DNA of 11,256 nucleotides from Hymenobacter sp. (GCA_025362615.1 JANYFQ010000098.1:1-11256), one strand, 5' to 3'. Numbered from the stretch's first letter, positions 1-5,602 are shown. Notes: generated by a model from the sequence alone, not told the origin. Numbers and translations: made by a program.

Positions 1-113
1 GATGACACCCGACTACATTGCCATCCGCGAAAATTGGACCGTGCAGCAGGTGCTTGATTACGTGCGGCAGCACGGTCCAGTTTTCGCGGATGGCAATGTA
101 GTCGGGCGTCATC
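1..113. repeat. 44-base inverted repeat with 25-base loop
   Basis: The arms 1-44 and 70-113 are reverse complements except at two pairs, 7/107 and 34/80. The loop is 45-69. Both differences fall on third codon positions of the mgtE frame and are silent (ACA/ACG Thr, AAT/AAC Asn). The repeat begins exactly at the first base of the window, so it may extend further left. Confidence 0.95.
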
Positions 114-523
114 AGGCGGCCCACCGAATACTCGGGGTAGCCCAGGAGTTGCAGCGTGACTTTGCGCTCGGCCTCGCTCAGGTTTTGCACCAGTTCGGCC
201 ACGAAGTTGGCGGGCAGAAACTCGAGCAGCGCCGTGCGGTCGTCGGGCGACATCTCGTTGAGAATGTCGGCGACTTTATCCTGCGTGAGGTTGTCGAGAA
301 AGTGCCGCTGAATGTCCAGGTCCAGGTACTCAAACACTTCGGTGGCCAGCTTGAGCGGCAGCAGCCGGAAGATTATGAGCTGCTCGCGTTCTTCCTCGTC
401 CTCAATCAGGGCCACCAATTCGGCCGGCTGGCAATTGATGAGCAGCTTCTTGAGCTTAAAAAATTCACCCTCCTGAATCAGGGTCGTGACGGTTTCCACG
501 AAGGATGGCTGGGTGGGCATCAT
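1..523 (-). CDS. mgtE: Magnesium transporter MgtE, N-terminal part only
   Basis: MgtE is an inner-membrane Mg2+ channel whose cytoplasmic N-domain and tandem CBS domains sense Mg2+ and gate the pore. Reading from the ATG at 523-521 (a second in-frame ATG follows at 520), residues 1 to about 135 form the charged helical N-domain, with segments such as DKVADILNEMSPDDRTALLE and LPANFVAELVQNLSEAERK. The first CBS domain begins at residue 138 with MTPDYIAIRENWTV. After residue 151 (about base 70) the minus-strand frame stays open but no longer resembles MgtE, because the sequence folds back on itself. The CBS remainder and the whole transmembrane domain are missing. An exact TAnnTTTG box lies 62 bases upstream on the same strand. 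The leader is too short for an M-box riboswitch. The family assignment is firm. Whether the gene is truly broken or only mis-joined at a contig end is not decidable here. Confidence 0.85.
   Translation of the reverse strand, partial: MMPTQPSFVETVTTLIQEGEFFKLKKLLINCQPAELVALIEDEEEREQLIIFRLLPLKLATEVFEYLDLDIQRHFLDNLTQDKVADILNEMSPDDRTALLEFLPANFVAELVQNLSEAERKVTLQLLGYPEYSVGRLMTPDYIAIRENWTVLPHVIKHLLHGPIFADGNVVGCH
2..76 (+). other. Inverted fragment of mgtE (start of first CBS domain)
   Basis: Read on the plus strand from base 2, this stretch encodes MTPDYIAIRENWTV followed by QQVLDYVRQHG. The first 14 residues are identical to residues 138-151 of the minus-strand mgtE copy. The next 11 are what a normal MgtE would be expected to have there, the first helix of the CBS domain. 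It is therefore the natural continuation of mgtE, but in the opposite orientation to the 5' part of the gene. It is not an independent gene. It marks an inversion junction, biological or artefactual. Confidence 0.7.
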
Positions 524-584
524 GACGGAACGGGCAGGGGAGGTGCTTCGCTAGGCAAGCGGGGTTGGGAGGAAACTGGCGGCA

Positions 585-592
585 CAAAAATA
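585..592 (-). promoter_or_regulatory. Probable -7 box for mgtE
   Basis: On the minus strand this reads TATTTTTG, an exact match to the Bacteroidota -7 consensus TAnnTTTG, 62 bases upstream of the mgtE ATG. The nearest upstream TTG on that strand is only about 13 bases away, closer than the usual -33 spacing, so the -33 element is doubtful. Confidence 0.5.
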
Positions 593-608
593 CGCCGTTG
601 CGCGGCAA

Positions 609-626
609 GGCGGCGGCGGCGGCGGC
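609..626. repeat. (GGC)6 trinucleotide run
   Basis: Six perfect tandem GGC triplets lie in the divergent intergenic region between mgtE and the S51 peptidase gene, outside both coding regions. Runs like this are prone to slippage. Apart from this run and the minus-strand promoter box, the 150-base gap (524-673) shows no recognisable feature, and I could not find a clear plus-strand promoter in it. Confidence 0.8.
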
Positions 627-673
627 GCTCATTCGCGCCCGCGCCCCCATCTTGCCGCCCCAAACACACCGCC

Positions 674-1492
674 ATGCCTGCTGCCAACCCCGCCAACTCC
701 GCGCCCCTGGGCACCCTCGTGCTGCTCGGCGGCGGCGACGACGACCCGCTGCTGGCTCGCCTCGCCACCATGCTACCAAGCCCGGAAGCTGGCATTGAGG
801 TGCTTACCACGGCCACCCAGTACCACCCCGACCGCACTGCCGCCGCCTACGCCCAGGCCTGGCTGCAAGTGGGCTGCGCCAACGTGCGCCACCTCAAAGT
901 GGACGAAACGCACCCCGCCGATGCGCCCGCCACGCTGGCCCGGCTGCGGGCGGCAACGCTGGTTTTCATCAGCGGCGGCGACCAGGAGCGCCTCACCGAC
1001 TACCTGGCCGGCAGCCGGTTTCTGGCCATCCTGAAAGAAAAATACCAGACCGACCCGCACTTCATTCTGGCCGGCACCAGCGCCGGAGCCGCCGCCCTGG
1101 CCGAGGTTATGCTCGTCGATGGCCACGGCTGGCGCAGTTTGCTGGGCGGGCGCATCGAAGCCCTGCCCGGCCTGGGCCTGCTGCCTGGCGTGGTGCTCGA
1201 CCAGCACTTTGCCGAACGCGCCCGCTACCCGCGCCTGCTGCACGCCGTGCTGGCCCAGCCGCACTTGCTGGGCCTGGGCCTGAGCGAAGAAACTGGCCTG
1301 ATAGTGCGCCAGGGCCGCATCGCCGAGGTCTTCGGCGACGAAGTAGTGTTCGCCGTCGATGCCGCCCACGCCACCCACAACAACCTACCGGGCCTGCCCA
1401 CTCGCGCCCCCATCAGCGGGCACGGGCTGCGGCTGCACTTGCTGGTAGCCGGCCAAACCCTCGATTTGCTGACGCGGGTGGTCAGTGCTTAG
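674..1492 (+). CDS. Peptidase S51 / cyanophycinase-like hydrolase
   Basis: This is a 272-residue protein of the class I glutamine-amidotransferase-like fold, in the S51 (dipeptidase E / cyanophycinase) family, which uses a serine nucleophile. Visible family landmarks, numbered from this start, are the N-terminal strand and glycine turn LVLLGGGDDD (15-24), FISGGDQ (98-104), the nucleophile elbow GTSAGAA with Ser136, DQHF with His178, and GLGLSEETG with Glu205-Glu206. Length and motif order fit cyanophycinase-type members, which release beta-Asp-Arg dipeptides from cyanophycin. No cyanophycin synthetase is visible here, so the substrate may be another isoaspartyl peptide. The frame is open back to base 2, but the upstream part is antisense to mgtE. 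The ATG at 674 gives a normal N-terminus about 10 residues before the first strand. The last codons and the TAG stop lie inside a heptanucleotide repeat. No signal peptide is seen, so it is probably cytoplasmic. Confidence 0.85.
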   Translation: MPAANPANSAPLGTLVLLGGGDDDPLLARLATMLPSPEAGIEVLTTATQYHPDRTAAAYAQAWLQVGCANVRHLKVDETHPADAPATLARLRAATLVFISGGDQERLTDYLAGSRFLAILKEKYQTDPHFILAGTSAGAAALAEVMLVDGHGWRSLLGGRIEALPGLGLLPGVVLDQHFAERARYPRLLHAVLAQPHLLGLGLSEETGLIVRQGRIAEVFGDEVVFAVDAAHATHNNLPGLPTRAPISGHGLRLHLLVAGQTLDLLTRVVSA

Positions 1493-1584
1493 TGCATGGT
1501 GCTTAGTGCTGGATGTCAGCCGCTAAGCATCAAGCAATAAGCACTAAGCACCGAACCAAGCACTAAGCACCAAGCACTAGGCAC
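1484..1584. repeat. Heptanucleotide repeat patch with internal inverted repeats
   Basis: The patch has a 7-base period. Plus-strand units AGTGCTT, AGTGCAT, GGTGCTT and AGTGCTG run from 1484 to 1511. They are followed from 1522 by the complementary type: GCTAAGC, ATCAAGC, AATAAGC, ACTAAGC, then a 12-base break, then ACTAAGC, ACCAAGC, ACTAGGC. The 13-mer GGTGCTTAGTGCT (1498-1510) is perfectly complementary to 1540-1552 and again to 1559-1571, so alternative hairpins can form. The first unit includes the last codon and stop of the preceding gene. There is no T tract, so it is not a classical intrinsic terminator. Confidence 0.85.
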
Positions 1585-1608
1585 CCCAAAAAGGGCACCA
1601 AACCACAA

Positions 1609-1616
1609 TACCTTTG
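1609..1616 (+). promoter_or_regulatory. Promoter -7 box for the MORN lipoprotein gene
   Basis: TACCTTTG followed by CG is an exact match to the Bacteroidota TAnnTTTG box, 33 bases before the chosen ATG at 1650. I see no TTG at the usual -33 distance. The box overlaps the possible TTG start at 1614, which argues against that start. Confidence 0.7.
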
Positions 1617-1649
1617 CGTTTGATGCGGCAAGAAAAAAAGAAGGATTTC

Positions 1650-2675
1650 ATGCGTGGTTCCCGTTTGCGTTTTTTTGGGGTTTGGTTGTTGCTGCTGACG
1701 CTTTTGCCCTGGGCCTGCGTCCGCAAAACCGTGCCCTTTGCCACCACCCCCGACCAGCCGCTGAGCGCCGTGGTGGCCGACACCCTCACCCGAACCGCCG
1801 ATTCGCTCCGGGGCAAACCATCCCTCAGCACGGCCCGCAAGGTGGTGATGACCAAGGAGGAAGAGCGCCTCGCCAAAGAGAAAGAGAAGGAAGCCCAGCG
1901 CAAGCCCAAAAAGAAAAAGAAGCTTTTTCTGGGCGAGCGCATCAAGCGGGCCTATGTGAAAAGCGGGGCCAAAGGCCGCAACCAGGTAATCGAAGTGTTT
2001 TATTACCTCCGCTATTTCCAGCAGCCCAATGCCTACGCCCCGGCCCGCTACTACTACAACCCCAAAAAGCGGAAAATCTTCAAAGCCAGCGGCGAACTCG
2101 ACCCGGCGGCAGACAAGATTTTGCACGGCCCCTACAAAAAGCTGCAAAACAACAAGGTGCTCGAAACTGGCTTTTACAGCTTCGGCACCAAGCACCTGCG
2201 TTGGGAGCGGTTTGATAAAAACGGCATCCTGCTCACCAAAACCCACTACGAGCAGGGCTTCCCACGCGATGCCAACATCAGCTACTACGGCAACGACCGC
2301 AGCCTGCTGAACGAAGTCATTCCTTACGTAAACGGCAAGCTCGACGGCGAATACGCCAAGTTCCTCATCGACGGGCAGCGCGAGTGGCAGGGCCAGTTCG
2401 AAAACAACCGCCGGATAGGGGAGTGGACGCATTACTACGGCTTCAAAAACCGCCGCCACTACATCTACCAATACCCCGAATCGGGCTACGACCCCGAAGT
2501 GACCGAGCCGGAACTGCTGCGTCAGTACAACCGGGGCGGTATTGTCGTCTTCGACAAGGAAAAAGGCATCGACAAGCGCGGCGAGCCAGACGTGGAGGAA
2601 ACGCCCACCAAACGCGGACAGCCCAAGCGGGCTGTGCCCAAAGCCGCCCCCAAAGTGGTTCCGAAGAGGCGGTAG
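1650..2675 (+). CDS. MORN-like repeat lipoprotein (YwqK-type), conserved in Bacteroidota
   Basis: The 341-residue product is probably exported. It starts with a basic n-region and hydrophobic core (RFFGVWLLLLTLL) ending at Cys23 in PWAC, a slightly irregular lipobox, so lipidation is likely but not certain. A very Lys/Glu-rich segment (about residues 67-106) follows. From about residue 160 come MORN/YwqK-like repeats of the type GPYKKLQNNKVLETGFY, GKLDGEYAKFLIDG and NRRIGEWTHYYGF, rich in G-x-W/Y turns. The C-terminal 30 residues are Pro/Lys-rich and probably disordered. In databases such proteins are often labelled 'toxin-antitoxin system YwqK family antitoxin', but nothing nearby looks like a toxin, so that label should not be trusted. 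The frame also allows TTG 1614 and ATG 1623. ATG 1650 is chosen because it places the signal peptide at the N-terminus, has AAGGA just upstream, and lies clear of the promoter box. Function is unknown; a cell-envelope location is inferred. Confidence 0.75.
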   Translation: MRGSRLRFFGVWLLLLTLLPWACVRKTVPFATTPDQPLSAVVADTLTRTADSLRGKPSLSTARKVVMTKEEERLAKEKEKEAQRKPKKKKKLFLGERIKRAYVKSGAKGRNQVIEVFYYLRYFQQPNAYAPARYYYNPKKRKIFKASGELDPAADKILHGPYKKLQNNKVLETGFYSFGTKHLRWERFDKNGILLTKTHYEQGFPRDANISYYGNDRSLLNEVIPYVNGKLDGEYAKFLIDGQREWQGQFENNRRIGEWTHYYGFKNRRHYIYQYPESGYDPEVTEPELLRQYNRGGIVVFDKEKGIDKRGEPDVEETPTKRGQPKRAVPKAAPKVVPKRR

Positions 2676-2676
2676 T

Positions 2677-2772
2677 GTGTTGGGTTTTAAGTGTTGGGTT
2701 TTAGGTGTTGGGTTTTAGGTGTTGGGTGTTGAACAATGAGGCGCTTCAGATTATAACACCCAACACCTAAAA
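2677..2772. repeat. Heptanucleotide repeats and 18-base palindrome between convergent genes
   Basis: Eight consecutive heptamers run from 2677 to 2732: GTGTTGG, GTTTTAA, GTGTTGG, GTTTTAG, GTGTTGG, GTTTTAG, GTGTTGG, GTGTTGA. The 18-mer TTTTAGGTGTTGGGTGTT at 2713-2730 is perfectly complementary to 2755-2772, leaving a 24-base loop. The right arm contains the stop codon of the minus-strand yraN gene (2767-2769), and the array begins one base after the stop of the plus-strand MORN gene. The stem could act as a shared bidirectional transcription barrier, although it lacks a proper U tract. Confidence 0.85.
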
Positions 2773-3132
2773 AGCGTCTTCAAAATGCTCGACCCAAAAC
2801 CCATTCTGCCGCTGGCTCAGGGCCACGATGTCAAACCGAATATCGCCGTGCCAGTCCAGCGCCTCTTGCAAGTGCGTGGCGGCCAAATAAAAAAGCTCCT
2901 TTTTCCGGGCTGACACGAAGGTTTCGGGCGAGCCAAACTGCCCGTTGCCGCTGCGGGTCTTCACCTCTACAAAAAGCAGCAGCGCATCGCCGCGCCGAAA
3001 AATCAAATCAACCTCAGCGCGGCCGTGGCGATAGCTGCGGTGCAGCAGCGCCAGCGTGGGGTCGTGGGCAAGGAGGTAAGCGGCGGCGGCATCTTCGCCG
3101 GCCTGACCAAGAACGTGGGGCGCGTAAGGCAT
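2767..3132 (-). CDS. yraN: UPF0102 (YraN) family protein, predicted endonuclease fold
   Basis: The product is 121 residues, the usual length of the UPF0102/YraN family, a small conserved group with a restriction-endonuclease-like (PD-(D/E)XK-type) fold. Visible landmarks are GQAGEDAAAAYL (9-20), the acidic core HGRAEVDLIFRRGD (36-49) with Glu40 and Asp42, and FVEVKTR (54-60) with Glu56 and Lys58, which together form the expected metal-binding set. C-terminal helices with conserved basic residues follow (ARKKELFYLA). The cellular role is not established; a role in DNA processing is inferred from the fold. It is convergent with the MORN lipoprotein gene and divergent from the isomerase gene. 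Its TAG stop sits in the palindrome arm and a 31-base inverted repeat sits just upstream of its ATG. I see only a poor -7 candidate upstream. Confidence 0.88.
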   Translation of the reverse strand: MPYAPHVLGQAGEDAAAAYLLAHDPTLALLHRSYRHGRAEVDLIFRRGDALLLFVEVKTRSGNGQFGSPETFVSARKKELFYLAATHLQEALDWHGDIRFDIVALSQRQNGFWVEHFEDAF

Positions 3133-3140
3133 AATGGGCA

Positions 3141-3171
3141 GCCGCGCTGGCTATGGGCCAGCCAACGCGGC
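3141..3171. repeat. 31-base inverted repeat upstream of yraN
   Basis: The arms are GCCGCG (3141-3146) plus GGCT (3149-3152), and AGCC (3160-3163) plus CGCGGC (3166-3171). They pair around a 7-base loop with one 2x2 internal mismatch. The element starts 8 bases before the yraN ATG, so it would lie in that gene's leader. It could be an RNA hairpin affecting translation, an operator, or chance in GC-rich DNA. Confidence 0.6.
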
Positions 3172-3209
3172 GCAAGCTACGGCCGTAAACGAATGCTTAC
3201 CGCCCGCAG

Positions 3210-3217
3210 TACCTTTG
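3210..3217 (+). promoter_or_regulatory. Promoter -7 box for the PGI/PMI gene
   Basis: TACCTTTG followed by CC is an exact match to TAnnTTTG, 29 bases before the ATG at 3247. Its position inside the longer open frame is the main reason for rejecting upstream start codons for that gene. No clear -33 TTG is seen. Confidence 0.7.
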
Positions 3218-3246
3218 CCGGGATTTATGTCACCCAAAACGACCTC

Positions 3247-4254
3247 ATGAAGACCCTCGTTGAGCAGTTCAACGCGCAAATGCGCGACGCCATCCGCATC
3301 GGCCAGAGCCAGAGCGCCACGCTCACCATCGCCAAGCGCGAATACCGCAACATCGTCATCGCCGGCATGGGCGGCTCCGGCATCGGCGGCAGCGTCGTGA
3401 GCAGCATCTTGTTCGACCGTTTGGCCGTGCCCGTCACGGTGGTCAAAAGCTATGATATTCCGGCTTTTGTTGATGCTCACACACTGTTTATCGCCTGCTC
3501 GTTTTCGGGCAACACCGAAGAAACCCTGGCCGCTGTGGCCCAGGCCCAGGCAAAAGGTGCCGCCATCGTCGGCATCATGACGGGCGGCGAGCTGCAAAAA
3601 ATAGCCGAGCAGCACCACTACCCGCACATCCTCTTCCCTGGCGAAAGCAAGCAGCCCCGCGCCAACATGGGCTACTCGGTGTTCTTGCTGTTCTACCTGC
3701 TCGAAGCCTGCGGCCTGATTGACCGCAGCTTCGAGGCCGATTTGCTCGAAACTGCCGCGCTTTGCGAAGCGCACGAAGATGCCATCCGCACCCAGGCCCA
3801 GGCCCTGGCCCTGGCCCTGCACGAGCGCCTGCCCATCGTTTACGCCGATGCCCGCCTCGAATCCACTGCCGTGCGTTTTCAGCAGCAAGTGAACGAGAAC
3901 AGCAAGCAGCTCTGCCACGTCAATGCTTTCCCCGAAATGAATCACAACGAAATTGTGGGCTGGGAAAACCCGAAGTTTCTGCTCGATAAAACCGCCGTGC
4001 TGTTCCTCCACACGGCCTACGACCATCCCCGCGTTCGTCAGCGCATGACGCTCTGCCGCCCCGTGTTCGAGGCCCAGGGCGCTACCGTCGCCGACGTAAA
4101 AGCCGAAGGCCAAAGCCTTACTGCCCAAATCTTCTACCTCACCCACCTCCTCGACTGGGCCAGCGTATACCTCGCCGAAGCCAACGGTGCCGACCCCGCC
4201 CCCGTCGCCGTCATCAACCGTCTCAAAGAGGAACTGACCAAGCTCTCCAAATGA
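3247..4254 (+). CDS. Bifunctional phosphoglucose/phosphomannose isomerase
   Basis: The 335-residue cytoplasmic enzyme belongs to the SIS-domain PGI/PMI family, first described in archaea. It interconverts glucose-6-P or mannose-6-P with fructose-6-P, linking glycolysis and mannose-nucleotide synthesis. The first SIS domain contains GMGGSGIGG (40-48) and the phosphate-binding loop SFSGNTEET (85-93). The second half carries FPEMNHNEIVGWE (228-240), which holds the catalytic Glu region typical of this family, and a C-terminal helix. Length matches the family. The frame extends 74 codons further upstream, but that part overlaps antisense yraN and the promoter box and has no family similarity, so the ATG at 3247 (MKTLVEQFN) is used. 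lipB follows after 93 bases on the same strand. Short alternating CAGGCC/CTGGCC repeats around 3790-3820 encode an Ala/Gln/Leu helix. Confidence 0.9.
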   Translation: MKTLVEQFNAQMRDAIRIGQSQSATLTIAKREYRNIVIAGMGGSGIGGSVVSSILFDRLAVPVTVVKSYDIPAFVDAHTLFIACSFSGNTEETLAAVAQAQAKGAAIVGIMTGGELQKIAEQHHYPHILFPGESKQPRANMGYSVFLLFYLLEACGLIDRSFEADLLETAALCEAHEDAIRTQAQALALALHERLPIVYADARLESTAVRFQQQVNENSKQLCHVNAFPEMNHNEIVGWENPKFLLDKTAVLFLHTAYDHPRVRQRMTLCRPVFEAQGATVADVKAEGQSLTAQIFYLTHLLDWASVYLAEANGADPAPVAVINRLKEELTKLSK

Positions 4255-4347
4255 AAAATGGCGTTGCGCCTGACGAGGAAAAAAAGATGTTGAGCTTGCC
4301 TCTTCAACTCCTTATTCCCCGTCAAGCGCAGCGTCTTCAAGAAAACG

Positions 4348-5160
4348 ATGACGGCCCAATCTGCTGACCTTGCGCTCGTTGCCGCCGCCGCTTTGCCCGG
4401 AGCAGCGGCCGTGCCCGTGCTCAACCGCACGGTGCAGGTGCAGCGCCTGGGCCTGGTAGCCTACCTGCCCGCCTGGGCCTTGCAGGAAGAACTGCTCGCC
4501 GCCACGGTGGCCATCAAAACCCAAAACCGCCTGGCCGAAAAGGCCGACGACGGTGCCGCCACTGCCCCGTTGCCCACGCCCAACCACCTGCTGCTTTGCC
4601 AGCACCCGCACACCTACACCCTCGGCAAAAGCGGCAAACCCGAACATTTATTGCTCGACGAAACCGGCCTGCAAGCCCACGGGGCCACGTTTCACCGCAT
4701 CAACCGGGGCGGCGACATCACCTACCACGGCCCCGGTCAGCTCGTCGGCTACCCCATCCTCGACCTCGACAATTTCCGCCCCGACATCGGCTGGTACCTG
4801 CGGGCACTCGAAGAAGCCGTCATCCATGCCCTGGCCGAATATGGCTTGGCAGCCGGCCGCATCCCCGGCCTCACCGGCGTGTGGCTGGGCTGGGAGCCGG
4901 GAGCAGCCAACCCCCGCAAAATCTGCGCGATGGGCGTAAAATGCAGCCGCTGGACCACCATGCACGGTTTCGCCCTCAACGTCAATCCCGACCTCTCGTA
5001 TTTCGGCCACATCGTACCCTGCGGCATCACCGACAAAGCGGTTACTTCTCTGGCCCAAGAGTTGCAACGCCCCATTTCCGTCGAGGAAGTAGAGGAACGC
5101 TTGCTCCCGCACCTGTTGCAGCAATTGGGCGCTACGCCACTGACCACAAACTCAGCGTAA
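4348..5160 (+). CDS. lipB: Octanoyl-[ACP]:protein N-octanoyltransferase LipB
   Basis: LipB moves octanoyl from acyl-carrier protein to the lipoyl domains of 2-oxoacid dehydrogenases and the glycine cleavage H protein. LipA then inserts sulfur. The 270-residue product has the family signature RGGDITYHGPGQLVGYP starting at residue 120, RKIC with catalytic Lys191, and HIVPCGITDKAVTSL with catalytic Cys225. The Lys-Cys distance of 34 residues equals that of E. coli LipB (Lys135/Cys169). The first 27 or so residues (Ala-rich) precede the usual N-terminus (VQVQRLGLVAYLPAW). They may be a lineage extension or reflect a later true start, but no better start is obvious. No TAnnTTTG box is seen in the 93-base gap after the isomerase gene, so the two may be co-transcribed. 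The TAA stop lies in a hairpin with the next gene's GTG. Confidence 0.93.
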   Translation: MTAQSADLALVAAAALPGAAAVPVLNRTVQVQRLGLVAYLPAWALQEELLAATVAIKTQNRLAEKADDGAATAPLPTPNHLLLCQHPHTYTLGKSGKPEHLLLDETGLQAHGATFHRINRGGDITYHGPGQLVGYPILDLDNFRPDIGWYLRALEEAVIHALAEYGLAAGRIPGLTGVWLGWEPGAANPRKICAMGVKCSRWTTMHGFALNVNPDLSYFGHIVPCGITDKAVTSLAQELQRPISVEEVEERLLPHLLQQLGATPLTTNSA

Positions 5161-5193
5161 TCACCGAAAATCAGCCTCAAAATCAGTGATTAC
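5157..5193 (+). promoter_or_regulatory. Hairpin joining lipB stop and downstream GTG start
   Basis: GTAATCAC (5157-5164) and GTGATTAC (5186-5193) are perfect reverse complements around a 21-base loop. The left arm contains the lipB TAA stop. The right arm begins with the GTG start codon of the next gene. The loop carries two copies of AAAATCAG (5167-5174 and 5179-5186). In mRNA this would hide the start codon until ribosomes finishing lipB opened it, a layout suited to translational coupling. The regulatory role is inferred. Confidence 0.5.
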
Positions 5194-5602
5194 TGACATC
5201 CCCTTCATTCCCGTCGCTGACGTGTCCATCGCCATCGCCCCAGCCGACGAGCATCTGCCCGCCGACGAGCAAGCCATCTGGCAGGTTTACTTGTTGAACG
5301 ATAACGACTTCACGCTCGAAAATGTCATCGTCAATGCCAACGGCTATGGCCTGAACGAGGCGGGCGAAAGAATCCGCACCTCCACCCTGCGCTACCTTTT
5401 TGCCGCAGTGCCACCCCACACCGCCGTTCCCGTCGAGCCCATCGAGTCGTCTTTGTTTCACCTCAACAACCAGTATTGGGTCAGCTATTACCACGGGGCG
5501 CAGGTTTTTGACAAAAAATTCATCTTTGTCCCCGATTCCATCGTCCCCGCCAATCTTACGCCTGTTGCCCTCATCCAACGGTCCGGTGTGCTGCATACCT
5601 AG
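5186..5602 (+). CDS. Conserved hypothetical protein, small Bacteroidota family
   Basis: This gene encodes a 138-residue soluble protein with a GTG start. It begins MITDIPFIPVADVSIAIAP and contains IWQVYLLNDNDFTLENVIV, NANGYGLNEAGER and HLNNQYWVSYYHGAQVFDKKFIFVPDSI. I recognise the overall pattern (MITDIPF..., a 'WxVYLxN' strand, then 'LNNxYWVSxY...DKKxIFxPxS') as a small Bacteroidota family. Some entries are labelled phenylalanyl-tRNA synthetase subunit alpha, which the sequence does not support because there are no class II synthetase motifs. The predicted composition is all-beta, without signal peptide or membrane segment. The start is set by the conserved MITDIP N-terminus. It lies 25 bases after lipB and 60 bases before the glycosyltransferase gene, so co-transcription is likely. 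Function is unknown. Confidence 0.75.
   Translation: MITDIPFIPVADVSIAIAPADEHLPADEQAIWQVYLLNDNDFTLENVIVNANGYGLNEAGERIRTSTLRYLFAAVPPHTAVPVEPIESSLFHLNNQYWVSYYHGAQVFDKKFIFVPDSIVPANLTPVALIQRSGVLHT

Noticed and set aside
2..673. The long open frame from base 2 into the S51 peptidase gene, as if one 496-residue fusion protein
   Set aside because: Bases 77-523 of that frame are antisense to clear MgtE coding sequence, and the first 25 codons are the inverted mgtE fragment. The peptidase family starts near 674.
1563..2471. 302-codon open frame on the minus strand opposite the MORN lipoprotein gene
   Set aside because: It is antisense to a gene with a signal peptide, recognisable repeats and a promoter. 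The antisense protein is Val/Phe/Leu-rich with no recognisable domain, as expected from GC-rich codon bias.
3025..3246. 74-codon upstream extension of the isomerase frame
   Set aside because: It overlaps yraN in antisense, lacks family similarity, and lies upstream of or across the TACCTTTG promoter box at 3210.
3151..4146. 331-codon open frame on the minus strand opposite the isomerase gene
   Set aside because: The isomerase motifs on the plus strand are unmistakable. The antisense product is Gly/Ala/Val/Asp-rich shadow sequence.
4251..4367. 38-codon frame starting at an ATGA overlap with the isomerase stop and ending inside lipB
   Set aside because: The start overlap is suggestive of coupling, but the peptide is short, not recognisable, and ends in another frame of lipB. 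There is no evidence that it is translated.
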